From Pseudomonas rhodesiae (lineage in GTDB: Bacteria; Pseudomonadota; Gammaproteobacteria; Pseudomonadales; Pseudomonadaceae): 64,000 bases of DNA. How positions within the stretch are numbered: the first letter of the stretch is position 1; each line of letters starts with the position of its first letter. The stretch spans positions 21,185 to 85,184 of the forward strand of contig NZ_VFEU01000022.1 of NCBI RefSeq assembly GCF_007858255.1, given 5' to 3'. A program made the translations under genes and the position numbers. The notes under the pieces were generated by a model that worked only from the letters and a program-made list of their open reading frames with translations, made no database searches and was not told where the DNA came from. Positions 35,062 to 43,781 of the stretch are shown here, piece by piece.

Positions 35062-37452
35062 ATGCGCTATTTGCTGATTCTATTGTTGTGCGGGCTGCCG
35101 ATGCTCGCCAGCGCCATTGAGTTCAACCAGGACACCCGAAGCCTGCCCCTGGGCCGAGCCCTGCAAGTGCTCGAAGACCCGAGCGCCGCCCTCACCATTG
35201 GCGATGTCAGCGCGCCTTCCGCGCTCGCGCAATTCAAGCTCCACGATAAGGACACCCTCAACGCCGGCTATTCGCGCTCGGTGTTCTGGCTCAAGCTCAA
35301 TCTGCACTATGTGCCCCACAACGCCGAGGCCCGACGCTCCTGGCTGCTGGAGCTGGCGTACCCGCCGCTGGACCATCTGGACCTGTACCTGCCCGACAGC
35401 ACGGGCACCTATCGTTTGGTCAGGCGCACTGGAGATGCGTTGCCGTTCGCCAGCCGCGAGATCCGTCAGAACAACTACCTGTTCAAGTTGGATTTCACCC
35501 CGGGCGAGGATAAAACCGTTTATCTGCGGGTGCAGAGCGAGGGTTCGATCCAGGCGCCGCTGACCCTCTGGTCTAGCACCGCGTATCTGGAACAGCAGCC
35601 GCTGCGCCTGTATGTGCTGGGTCTGATCTATGGCGTGTTGCTGGGAATGCTGGTTTATAACCTGTTCATCTACCTCAGCGTGCGCGACACCAGCTACCTG
35701 TATTACATCTTCTATATCGCCTCGTTCGGTCTGTACCAGTTATCGGTCAACGGCGCGGCGGTGGAATATTTCTGGCCCAACAACCCTTGGTGGGCGAACG
35801 CCGCGACACCGTTTCTGATCGGCGCGTCGGCGCTGTTCGGCAGTCTGTTCGCGCGCAGCTTTTTGCACACCGCTCAACACAGTCGCTGGATCAACCGTGT
35901 GTTGCTGGCGCTGGTGGCGTGCGGGGCAGTGGTCATGCTGCTGTCGTTGATGACCAGCTACGCTCTGGCGTTGCGACTGGCCACGGGCCTGGCGCTGGTG
36001 TTCACCGTGACCATCTTCGTCGCCGCCATCAAGGCCTGGTACTGCGGGCAGAGGGTGGCGCGTTACTTCATCATCGCCTGGTCGGCGTTCCTGCTGGGCG
36101 GGGTGGTCAACACCCTGATGGTGCTGGGCTATCTGCCCAATATGTTCCTGACCATGTACGCCAGTCAGATCGGTTCGGCGATTGAAGTGGCACTGCTGTC
36201 CCTGGCCCTGGCCGACCGCATCAATGCCATGCGCGAGCAGCAGGCGCAGATTCTGTTCGATGCCAGCCAAAAGCTCGAAGTGCTTAACTCCCAATTGGCC
36301 CGCAGCAACCGGCTCAAGGATGAGTTTCTCGCCACCCTGACCCACGAACTACGCACGCCGATGAACGGCGTGATCGGTTCCCTGGAACTCATGCAGACGG
36401 TGCCCCTGAGTCACGATCTGGCCCAATACCATCAGACCGCCGCCGGCTCCGCGCGGGACATGATGCGCATGGTCAATGGCATCCTCACCCTCACCGAATT
36501 GCAGGCCGGTCGCCTGAGTGCGCAACACCGCGTGTTCAGCCTGCGTGGCGTGCTCGACAGCCTGCGCCAGCAATTTAATACCAGCGCCCAGGGCAAGGGC
36601 CTGGCGTTTTCCATCGACGTGGCGGATGAGCTGCCGGACCGTCTGGAGGGGGACGTCGACAAGCTTATTCAGTGCCTGGATTGCCTGCTGGACAATGCCT
36701 TCAAATTCACCCACGAAGGTTCGGTACGCCTGCGCGTGGTGGGAGTGCCTCACCGCGACGGCGGCGTGCACCTGAGTTTTATCGTGACTGACACCGGCAT
36801 TGGTTTTGCCTCCCTGGATGAGGCCACGCTGTATCAGCGCTTCTTCCAACTGGATGGCTCGACCACCCGCGAATACGGCGGGTTGGGCATCGGTCTGGCG
36901 ATCTGCCGGCAATTGATCGAACTGATCGGCGGGCGCCTCACCCATCATTCCGAACCCCGCAAGGGCAGTCGCTTCCAGCTCGAAATGCAGGTGCGATCGG
37001 TGCCGTCCGAAGCCAAGCCGGCGCCGGCCCGGCAACGAGCGCCGCAGGATTGCGTGGTGTTGTTGGTGGATGACAACAGCGTCGGTCAACTGGCCGTGCG
37101 CGGCATGCTGCTCAAGCTCGGCTATCGGGTCAAAACCGTGGACAGTGGCCCTGCGGCGCTGGAGGCGCTGCAAGCGCAAGCGTTTGACGCGGTTTTGTTG
37201 GACCTTCCCGAAAGAAGCTTCTCTGTGTGCTGTCAGATCCGCGCGCTGCCTGGTGGGGGAGAATTGCCGGTGATCGCCCTGGGTACATCGTCGAATGTGC
37301 CTGAGCGAGAGCGGTGCCTGGGCGTAGGTGTCACTGAGCGTTTGACCAAACCGGTGCGTTTCGAGGCGCTGCAAGCGGTGATGGAGCGCTGCGTGCTAGG
37401 GGTTTTAGAGGGTGAAAGCGCCGCGCATTCGGCGCGTATGTCACTTTTTTAA
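35062..37452 (+). CDS. hybrid sensor histidine kinase, 7TMR-DISM type
   Basis: This 796-residue protein has an N-terminal signal, a periplasmic 7TMR-DISMED2 sensing domain (about 25-165), seven membrane helices (about 180-385), and a HisKA domain with the phosphorylated His in ATLTHELRTPMNGVIGS. A HATPase domain follows (LLDNAFKFTHEG, DTGIGF, GGLGIGLAIC). A C-terminal receiver keeps its acidic pair (LLVDDNS), the acceptor Asp (VLLDLPE) and Lys (LTKPV). The layout resembles RetS/LadS-like sensors, which bind carbohydrate-like ligands. No response-regulator gene is adjacent, so its partner is unknown. Confidence 0.93.
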   Translation: MRYLLILLLCGLPMLASAIEFNQDTRSLPLGRALQVLEDPSAALTIGDVSAPSALAQFKLHDKDTLNAGYSRSVFWLKLNLHYVPHNAEARRSWLLELAYPPLDHLDLYLPDSTGTYRLVRRTGDALPFASREIRQNNYLFKLDFTPGEDKTVYLRVQSEGSIQAPLTLWSSTAYLEQQPLRLYVLGLIYGVLLGMLVYNLFIYLSVRDTSYLYYIFYIASFGLYQLSVNGAAVEYFWPNNPWWANAATPFLIGASALFGSLFARSFLHTAQHSRWINRVLLALVACGAVVMLLSLMTSYALALRLATGLALVFTVTIFVAAIKAWYCGQRVARYFIIAWSAFLLGGVVNTLMVLGYLPNMFLTMYASQIGSAIEVALLSLALADRINAMREQQAQILFDASQKLEVLNSQLARSNRLKDEFLATLTHELRTPMNGVIGSLELMQTVPLSHDLAQYHQTAAGSARDMMRMVNGILTLTELQAGRLSAQHRVFSLRGVLDSLRQQFNTSAQGKGLAFSIDVADELPDRLEGDVDKLIQCLDCLLDNAFKFTHEGSVRLRVVGVPHRDGGVHLSFIVTDTGIGFASLDEATLYQRFFQLDGSTTREYGGLGIGLAICRQLIELIGGRLTHHSEPRKGSRFQLEMQVRSVPSEAKPAPARQRAPQDCVVLLVDDNSVGQLAVRGMLLKLGYRVKTVDSGPAALEALQAQAFDAVLLDLPERSFSVCCQIRALPGGGELPVIALGTSSNVPERERCLGVGVTERLTKPVRFEALQAVMERCVLGVLEGESAAHSARMSLF

Positions 37453-37474
37453 GCGCGGTAGCGATGCTTAACTG

Positions 37475-37508
37475 AAAAAACCGGCCTCAACTGAGCGTGG
37501 CCTTTTTT
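37475..37508. terminator. possible bidirectional terminator after the hybrid kinase gene
   Basis: AAAAAACCGGCC, 12 bases, then GGCCTTTTTT. The GGCC stem flanked by A6 and T6 is short, with two unpaired bases, so it is a weak call. Confidence 0.5.
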
Positions 37509-37522
37509 CCAGGACGCCCGTG

Positions 37523-39178
37523 ATGAACCTGCATCAATTTGCCGAAACCCACGACGTGACCAACCAACCGCCGTCCCTGGACGGCGTCAACCTGTACCGC
37601 ATCGACCTGCCCCTGCAAGAGTGGTCGCGACGTTTCGGCGCCGGTTGGGCGCACTCGCGTATCGATACCTATGGCGCATTGGCCGGCGGGCCGTTGATGG
37701 CGGCTGGGTTTCTGGCCAATCAACACAAACCGGTGTTCAACAGCCACGACCGTTACGGTCACCGCATTGATCTGGTTGAGTTTCACCCCGCCTATCACGA
37801 GCTGATGCGCACCGCCGTCGAACATGGCCTACCTTCGCTGCCCTGGGCTCATCCGCAGGCCGGCGCCCATGTGGCCCGCGCCGCCATGACCTACCTGCAC
37901 AGCCAGGCCGAAGCCGGCAGCGGCTGCCCATTGACCATGACCTTTGCCTGCGTACCGGCGTTGCGGTTGCAGCCGGACCTGGCCAAGACTTGGCTGCCGA
38001 AAATCCTCAGCACCCAATACGACCCGCGCAACGTCGGCATCGCCCACAAGGCCGGTGCCACCCTTGGCATGGCCATGACCGAGAAGCAAGGCGGCACCGA
38101 CGTGCGCGCCAACACCACCCGGGCTTATCCGGTGGGCGCTGGCGGCCCTGGGCAGGCGTATGAGCTGGTGGGCCACAAGTGGTTCTGTTCTGCGCCCATG
38201 TGCGATGGGTTCCTCACGCTAGCCCAGACTGACAAGGGCCTGAGCTGTTTCCTACTGCCCAGGCACCGCCCGGATGACACCCGCAACGAGTTCTACATCC
38301 AGCGCCTGAAAAACAAACTCGGCAATTGTTCCAACGCCTCCAGCGAAGTGGAGTTTCGCGGCGCCCTGGCCTGGATGGTCGGCGAAGAAGGCCGTGGTGT
38401 GCCGACCATCATCGAGATGGTGGCCATGACCCGCTTCGATTGCATGGTCGGCTCCAGCGCCCTGATGCGCCAGGCCCTGACCCAGGCCAGCCATCATTGC
38501 GCCCATCGCTCGGTGAGCGGCCGCGTGCTTAGCGAGCAACCGCTGATGCAAAACGTGCTGGCCGACCTGGCCCTGGAAAGTGAAGCATCCCTGGCCTTGA
38601 GCCTGCGCATGGGGAGGGCGTTGGATCATTTGGATGACGAGCAGGAGAGTAAATTCGCACGGCTGGTGACGGCGGTGGGCAAGTATTGGATCTGCAAACG
38701 CGCGCCGGCCATGATCAACGAGGCCGCCGAGTGCATGGGCGGCGCCGGTTATGTGGAGGACAGCATCCTGCCGCGCCTGTACCGTGAGGCACCGGTGAAT
38801 TCAACGTGGGAAGGCTCCGGCAACGTGCAATGCCTGGATGTGCTGCGTGCGCTGTCCAAGGAACCGGGCGTATTGGAGGCGCTGTTTATCGAACTGGGCA
38901 ATGGCCACGGCGACCGGCATTTGGCGCGGCATATCGAACAGCTAAAGTCAGCTTTTATGGATACCCAGGACATCCAATACCGTGCGCGGCAGTTGACCGA
39001 GGACATTGCCGTGGCCTTGCAGGCCAAACTGTTGTTGGAAGCGGGGAATGCTGCGGTCAGCGACGGCTTTATTGCCAGCCGCTTGAGCGATTCCTCCGGC
39101 CGCGCTTATGGCGCCTTGCCGCGTGGTGTGGATGTGGCGGCGATTGGCGCCCGCTCAACGCCTTCTGTTTCTGAATAA
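37523..39178 (+). CDS. AidB-like acyl-CoA dehydrogenase
   Basis: This 551-residue flavoprotein matches the AidB branch of acyl-CoA dehydrogenases: NQPPSLDGVNLYRID, HDRYGHRIDLVEFHPAYHELM, MAMTEKQGGTDVRANTT, and ECMGGAGYVEDSILPRLYREAPVNSTWEGSGNV near the C-terminus. E. coli AidB is part of the alkylation-stress (Ada) response, but no ada gene or Ada box was seen here. The physiological substrate is not known. The ATG at 37523 is used; a GTG sits directly before it. Confidence 0.88.
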   Translation: MNLHQFAETHDVTNQPPSLDGVNLYRIDLPLQEWSRRFGAGWAHSRIDTYGALAGGPLMAAGFLANQHKPVFNSHDRYGHRIDLVEFHPAYHELMRTAVEHGLPSLPWAHPQAGAHVARAAMTYLHSQAEAGSGCPLTMTFACVPALRLQPDLAKTWLPKILSTQYDPRNVGIAHKAGATLGMAMTEKQGGTDVRANTTRAYPVGAGGPGQAYELVGHKWFCSAPMCDGFLTLAQTDKGLSCFLLPRHRPDDTRNEFYIQRLKNKLGNCSNASSEVEFRGALAWMVGEEGRGVPTIIEMVAMTRFDCMVGSSALMRQALTQASHHCAHRSVSGRVLSEQPLMQNVLADLALESEASLALSLRMGRALDHLDDEQESKFARLVTAVGKYWICKRAPAMINEAAECMGGAGYVEDSILPRLYREAPVNSTWEGSGNVQCLDVLRALSKEPGVLEALFIELGNGHGDRHLARHIEQLKSAFMDTQDIQYRARQLTEDIAVALQAKLLLEAGNAAVSDGFIASRLSDSSGRAYGALPRGVDVAAIGARSTPSVSE

Positions 39179-39190
39179 GCCCGGTCCAAA

Positions 39191-39218
39191 GGTGGGAGGG
39201 GGCAAGCTTCTCCCACAT
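39191..39218. repeat. solitary, partly decayed REP
   Basis: GTGGGAGGGGGCAAGCTTCTCCCACAT is a single REP-like palindrome with a mismatched centre, between the AidB-like gene and amn. Confidence 0.65.
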
Positions 39219-39282
39219 TATTGAGTGCATTCCAACGCCACTGTTTCGGTGCGGCTGGGATGCAGGCAAGATACAGGCCTGC

Positions 39283-40770
39283 ATGTCAGAACACAGGATG
39301 CTTACCGTGACCGAAGCTTTTGTTGTCGTTAAAACCGCCGAAGAAGCCGTGGACCGGCTGGCGGCTCTGCATGAGCGAGCTACCGGCGCGCTCAATCAGG
39401 CCCTCAAGCAATACCTCAAGGACCGCGTCGAACCCGACGCCGAGCAACGCGCGCTGTTCCGCTACCCCGAGCTGCGCCTGACCTACCACTGCCACGGCGA
39501 AGTCCCACAGACCACCCGCGCCTATGCCAAGGTGCAACTGCCGGGCACCTACAGCGTGACCGTCACCCATCCTGCGGCGTTCCGTAAGTACCTGCTGGAG
39601 CAACTGGTGCCGTTGATGCACGACTTCACCGTGACGGTGGAAGTGGGCGTCAGCCAACAGAATATTCCTTACCCGTATGTGGTCGAGCAGGGCGATGAAC
39701 TCGCCGGCTCCGGCGTGACTGCCGCCACCCTGGCCCGCGTATTCCCGAGCACCGACCTGTCGGCCGCCACCGACGGTATCGCCGATGGCCTGTATGACTG
39801 GGAAAACACCAACCCACTGCCCCTGGCGCTGTTCGATGCGGCCCGCGTGGACTTTTCCCTGCGTCGCCTGGTGCATTACACCGGCAGCGACTGGCGCCAC
39901 GTACAACCCTGGATTCTGCTGACCAACTATCACCGCTATGTCGACCAGTTCATCCTGCATGGCCTGGAACAATTGCGCAGCGACCCGCGTTTTATCCGCA
40001 TGGTGCTGCCGGGCAACGTGGTGATCGACAAGAGCATGGATCACGGCGAAGCCTCGGCCATTGCCGCCGGGGTGGTCTGGCACCGCTACCAGATGCCGGC
40101 GTATCACCTGCAGGCCAGCGACGGCCACGGTGTGACCCTGGTCAATATCGGCGTGGGCCCGTCCAACGCCAAGAACATCACCGATCACCTGGCCGTACTG
40201 CGTCCGCATTGCTGGCTGATGATCGGCCACTGCGGCGGCCTGCGCCAATCCCAGACCATCGGTGACTACGTCCTGGCTCACGCTTATATGCGTCGCGATG
40301 GCATTCTCGACCGTGTGGTGCCGCCGAATATCCCGATCCCGGCCCTGGCCGAAGTGCAACTGGCGCTCCAGCAAGCGGCGGCCCACGTTACCGGTGAAAA
40401 AGGCGAACAGCTGAAAAAACGCCTGCGCACCGGCACCGTGCTGACTTACGACGATCGCAACTGGGAGCTGCGCTGGGCCCAGGAGCGACCGCTGATAAAC
40501 CTGTCCCGCGCCGTGGCCGTGGACATGGAAAGCGGCACCATCGCCGCCCAGGGCTATCGCTTGCGGGTGCCGTACGGCACGTTGCTGTGTGTATCGGATA
40601 AACCGCTGCACAGTGAAATCAAATTGCCCGGTTCGGCCAACGCGTTCTATGAGCGCGCGGTGAGCCAGCACTTGAAGATCGGCATCGAAGCCGTGGACCT
40701 GCTGCGCAACGAACTCAACTCGCTGCACTCGCGCAAACTGCGCAGCTTCGACGAGCCGCCGTTCCGCTAA
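39283..40770 (+). CDS. amn: AMP nucleosidase
   Basis: Amn splits AMP to adenine and ribose 5-phosphate, helping control adenylate pools. The 495-residue protein has the N-terminal Amn-specific domain (EPDAEQRALFRYPELRLTYHCHGEVP) and the C-terminal nucleoside-phosphorylase fold. Conserved stretches include VTLVNIGVGPSNAKNITDHLAVLRP, MIGHCGGLR, AVAVDMESGTIAAQGYRLRVPYGTLLCVSDKPLH. It is monocistronic with a REP upstream. Confidence 0.95.
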   Translation: MSEHRMLTVTEAFVVVKTAEEAVDRLAALHERATGALNQALKQYLKDRVEPDAEQRALFRYPELRLTYHCHGEVPQTTRAYAKVQLPGTYSVTVTHPAAFRKYLLEQLVPLMHDFTVTVEVGVSQQNIPYPYVVEQGDELAGSGVTAATLARVFPSTDLSAATDGIADGLYDWENTNPLPLALFDAARVDFSLRRLVHYTGSDWRHVQPWILLTNYHRYVDQFILHGLEQLRSDPRFIRMVLPGNVVIDKSMDHGEASAIAAGVVWHRYQMPAYHLQASDGHGVTLVNIGVGPSNAKNITDHLAVLRPHCWLMIGHCGGLRQSQTIGDYVLAHAYMRRDGILDRVVPPNIPIPALAEVQLALQQAAAHVTGEKGEQLKKRLRTGTVLTYDDRNWELRWAQERPLINLSRAVAVDMESGTIAAQGYRLRVPYGTLLCVSDKPLHSEIKLPGSANAFYERAVSQHLKIGIEAVDLLRNELNSLHSRKLRSFDEPPFR

Positions 40771-40841
40771 GCGGTTGGGATGGTCATTTAACGGTCAGGC
40801 CACTAGCATTGTCGGTCCTGACCGTTAGATGTTGTTCTGCC

Positions 40842-41477
40842 ATGTCTCGTCCCACCCGTCCCGATTCGCGCCGCCCTGGCGTGAAACCTCCGTATTCCGC
40901 TGCGCGTCGCGTTGCCAAGGCGCCGCCGGCCGAGCCGAAGTTGATCCTGTTCAATAAACCATTCGACGTACTGACCCAGTTCAGCGACGAAGGCGGGCGC
41001 GCGACGCTCAAGGACTTCATCGACATTCCCGGCATCTACCCGGCGGGCCGTCTGGATCGTGACAGCGAAGGCTTGCTGCTGCTGACCAATGATGGCCAGT
41101 TGCAAGCGCGCATTGCCGACCCTAAGCACAAGCTGGCGAAAACCTACTGGGTGCAGGTGGAGGGCGAACCCACGGAAGAATTGCTGCAACGCCTGCGTGA
41201 TGGGGTAGAACTCAATGACGGCAAAACCTTGCCCGCCGAGGCTCGGCGCTTGGACGAGCCCGCATTATGGCCACGCAACCCACCGGTACGCTTTCGCAAA
41301 AACATCCCGACGTACTGGCTTGAACTGGTGATTCGAGAAGGGCGTAACCGCCAAGTGCGGCGCATGACCGCCGCCGTGGGCTTGCCGACCCTGCGGCTGG
41401 TGCGGGTGCGCATTGGCGATTGGGCAATCGACGGGCTGGACCAAGGCCAATGGAAGGAAGTCCCGGCGCGTTTATAA
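40842..41477 (+). CDS. rluE: 23S rRNA pseudouridine synthase, RluE type
   Basis: This 211-residue RsuA/RluB/E/F-family enzyme has the catalytic aspartate in AGRLDRDSEGLLLLTNDG. It also has HKLAKTYWVQVEG and the RNA-binding VIREGRNRQVRRMTAAVGLPTLRLVRVRIG. It lacks an S4 domain and has a short basic tail at the N-terminus, which fits RluE (pseudouridine 2457) best. The ATG at 40842 is chosen over one 33 bases upstream. Confidence 0.88.
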   Translation: MSRPTRPDSRRPGVKPPYSAARRVAKAPPAEPKLILFNKPFDVLTQFSDEGGRATLKDFIDIPGIYPAGRLDRDSEGLLLLTNDGQLQARIADPKHKLAKTYWVQVEGEPTEELLQRLRDGVELNDGKTLPAEARRLDEPALWPRNPPVRFRKNIPTYWLELVIREGRNRQVRRMTAAVGLPTLRLVRVRIGDWAIDGLDQGQWKEVPARL

Positions 41478-41690
41478 AGCGCCGGATTCGATCAGGCCAA
41501 TCACCACGCTCTTGATGATAAACGCCGCTACGCCCAGGCCTAGCACGAAGAACAGGATGAACGAGCCGAAGCGTCCGGCCTTGGATTTCTTCGCCAGGTC
41601 CCAGACGATAAAGCCCATGAAAATAATCAGAATCGTGACCAGGCCGGTCATCATCCATTCTTCAAACAGGGCGGGGTCGATGTTGTTCAT
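41472..41690 (-). CDS. DUF2788-family small membrane protein
   Basis: This 72-residue protein has two membrane helices (about 15-35 and 45-68) and a short cytoplasmic KKSKAGRFG loop. The start MNNIDPALFEEWMMTGLVTILIIFMGF matches the DUF2788 family. The ATG at 41690 is preceded by GGAAGAG. The stop overlaps the rluE stop region in a convergent layout. Function unknown. Confidence 0.85.
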   Translation of the reverse strand: MNNIDPALFEEWMMTGLVTILIIFMGFIVWDLAKKSKAGRFGSFILFFVLGLGVAAFIIKSVVIGLIESGAL

Positions 41691-41770
41691 GGGCTCTTCC
41701 AACGGGGCAGGCGGCGAGTATAGGGCAGTGTCACAAGCGCAACATTGACCTGGATCGAAGTGCAATCAAA

Positions 41771-41841
41771 ATGTGGGCGGGGGTCAGCTACGGATAAGCT
41801 GACTGAAGTATTGCTATCGGGGGCAAGCCCCCTCCCACATT
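41771..41841. repeat. REPIN between the DUF2788 and Lrp genes
   Basis: ATGTGGGCGGGGGTC at the left and GCTATCGGGGGCAAGCCCCC...CCCACAT at the right form an imperfect inverted REP pair. The left half lacks the full core. Confidence 0.75.
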
Positions 41842-41856
41842 TGAACTTCATTAACC

Positions 41857-42336
41857 TTAGGTGCGTAGGTGGGTCAGTGGCAGCTCTGTGCTGTTGAGCA
41901 CTTGGTTGAGTACAAAGCTTGAACGCACGCTGGTTACGCCTTCGATCCGGGTGAGGTGGCCCAGTAGCAGTTTTTGATAGTGATCCATGTCCGGCACCAC
42001 CACCTTCAACTGATAGTCCGCATCCATGCCGGTGACCAGGCTGCATTCCAGTACCTGGGGCAGGGTGCGGATGGCCGCTTCGAAGTTTTCGAAACGTTCG
42101 GGGGTGTGGCGGTCCATGCCGATCAGCACGTACGCGGTCAGGCTCAGGCCGAGCATCTTGCGGTCAAGCAGGGCGACCTGGCGCGCGATGTAGCCATCGT
42201 CTTCCAACTGCTTGACCCGGCGCGAGCACGGCGACGGCGACAGGCCGATGCGTTCGGCCAACTCCTGGTTGGAGATCCGCGCATCGCGCTGCAATTCAGC
42301 CAAAATACTCAGGTCATATCGGTCAAGCTTGCTCAT
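41857..42336 (-). CDS. Lrp/AsnC-family transcriptional regulator
   Basis: This 159-residue regulator has an N-terminal winged HTH (YDLSILAELQRDARISNQELAERIGLSPSPCSRRVKQLEDDGYI) and an AsnC/RAM ligand domain (about 70-150, ECSLVTGMDADYQLKVVVPDMDHYQKLL). It probably senses an amino acid. It faces away from a gene-free 416-base region, so it may autoregulate there. Target genes are not evident. Confidence 0.93.
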   Translation of the reverse strand: MSKLDRYDLSILAELQRDARISNQELAERIGLSPSPCSRRVKQLEDDGYIARQVALLDRKMLGLSLTAYVLIGMDRHTPERFENFEAAIRTLPQVLECSLVTGMDADYQLKVVVPDMDHYQKLLLGHLTRIEGVTSVRSSFVLNQVLNSTELPLTHLRT

Positions 42337-42752
42337 TGGGTTGGCCTTTGTCGTAACTATTGCGGCGAATTATCTATGAAGGGTTAAAAATTGCGCAAGC
42401 ACTGTTTATTGACGCAATCTTCGCAATCATCTGTCGGGCGCTGGCGCGTATCGTTAGCAACAGAATCACCGCCTGGACAATAGTCCACTGCAGCTCGCCC
42501 AATCAGGCCCGCTGCGGCCGCCACCCCAGCAGGGTTGAGCCGGCCTCCAGGCTGCACACTGTCCACAAGACGGCGTGAGGTGAGCCAACGTCAAAAGCGT
42601 TGAGCCAGGACGAAATTCTCAAGGGGTGGCCGACGGGTCGCCCCTTTTCTTTTGCCTTAAGAAAATTGTTCTCGTGACTGATAACCTGTCTCAGAACCGG
42701 GCGAGGCTTTCCCAGTCTCATGTTCAAGCCCTGAATCGCAGTGAGGAAAAGC
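42337..42752. other. gene-free region between lrp and the DUF6515 gene
   Basis: No convincing protein gene. It holds a strong plus-strand terminator (42621-42653) about 100 bases before the next gene and with no plus-strand gene before it. This suggests that an untranslated RNA from a promoter near 42340-42560 may end there. Confidence 0.5.
42621..42653 (+). terminator. strong rho-independent terminator with no obvious gene upstream
   Basis: AAGGGGTGGCC pairs with GGTCGCCCCTT (11 pairs, two of them G-T) around a GACG loop and is followed by TTCTTTT. See the matching finding about a possible small RNA. Confidence 0.75.
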
Positions 42753-43781
42753 ATGAAGCGCATCTGGCGTTTGGCAGGTGTTGGTTTGCTGGTGGTCGGT
42801 GTCGGCACGCAGGTATTGGCCGACGAGCGCGATAACGTACCTCGCGAAGGCCAAGGGTCGCAGGGCGGTGGGCAGCATGAGCGAGGCCCTGAGGGCGGGC
42901 GGGGGCGGGAGAACAGTCCACCGCGTCCCGAGAACCCTCAACCACGCCCGCAGAACGAGCATTTTGACCGCGGCGGCCCGAATGGCGGCGGTCAATGGCA
43001 GGCGCGGCCACAAGGCAACGAGCAGGCGCGGCCGGCGCCGCAGCCGTCGAATAACCTGCCGATCCAGGGGCGCCCCGATACCGTGCGCCAGACCCAGGAG
43101 CCGCGCCAGGGTTACTACCGTGACATACCTCGACGCAGCGACGACAACCGCCATTGGGAGGCCGGCGGCCCCGGTTCGCGCCCCGGCTACAACGGGCATC
43201 CGGATGACCATCGCTGGCCTGGCCGCCCCGATGGCCACGGTAATGGCTGGGGCCCCGGCCCGCAGTACCGTCCGGGTTATGTGGTGGACCGCTTTCCCGA
43301 CCGCAACTACCGCGTGCCCTATCGCGGCCAGGACTACTTCTTCTCCGGCGGTTACTGGTATCGCCCCCAGGGCCCGCGCTATGTGGTGGTTGCGCCGCCG
43401 TATGGCATCCGCGTGCATTACCTGCCGGACTATGCGCGGGAAGTGTGGGTCGGCGGTTCGCTGCTGTTCCTCGCCGCCGGCGCTTATTACGCCTACGAAG
43501 AAAGCACCCAGCAATACGTGGTGGTGCAGCCGCCGGCAGCGGTTCCCGCGCCGCAGCCTGCGCCCCAAGGCAATGGTTATGACGTGGTGGCCTATCCCGC
43601 CAATGGCCAATCACCAGCCCAGGTGCAACAGGACGGTTATGACTGTTATCGCTGGGCGGTGCAGCAAAGCGGCTTCGACCCCCAGGCCGTCACCTACGCC
43701 CCCGACCCGGCGGTGGTGCAGACCTACCGCCAGGCCCAAGGCAACTGCCTGAGCAGTCGCGGCTATCAGGTGCAGTACTAA
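42753..43781 (+). CDS. DUF6515-like secreted protein with low-complexity Gly/Pro/Gln/Arg region
   Basis: This 342-residue protein has a signal peptide (MKRIWRLAGVGLLVVGVGTQVLA). A very Gly/Pro/Arg/Gln-rich stretch of about 150 residues follows. The conserved part is around 170-245 (YVVDRFPDRNYRVPYRGQDYFFSGGYWYRPQGPRYVVV) with one membrane-like segment (SLLFLAAGAYYAY). Near the C-terminus QQDGYDCYRWAVQQSGFDP and GNCLSSRGYQV hold the only two cysteines. The frame is convincing despite the low complexity because the signal and the DUF region are in phase. Role in the envelope unknown. Confidence 0.82.
   Translation: MKRIWRLAGVGLLVVGVGTQVLADERDNVPREGQGSQGGGQHERGPEGGRGRENSPPRPENPQPRPQNEHFDRGGPNGGGQWQARPQGNEQARPAPQPSNNLPIQGRPDTVRQTQEPRQGYYRDIPRRSDDNRHWEAGGPGSRPGYNGHPDDHRWPGRPDGHGNGWGPGPQYRPGYVVDRFPDRNYRVPYRGQDYFFSGGYWYRPQGPRYVVVAPPYGIRVHYLPDYAREVWVGGSLLFLAAGAYYAYEESTQQYVVVQPPAAVPAPQPAPQGNGYDVVAYPANGQSPAQVQQDGYDCYRWAVQQSGFDPQAVTYAPDPAVVQTYRQAQGNCLSSRGYQVQY

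Noticed and set aside
42360..42578. 72-codon plus-strand frame between lrp and the DUF6515 gene
   Set aside because: No Shine-Dalgarno, no similarity and mixed codon use; an untranslated RNA explains the region better.
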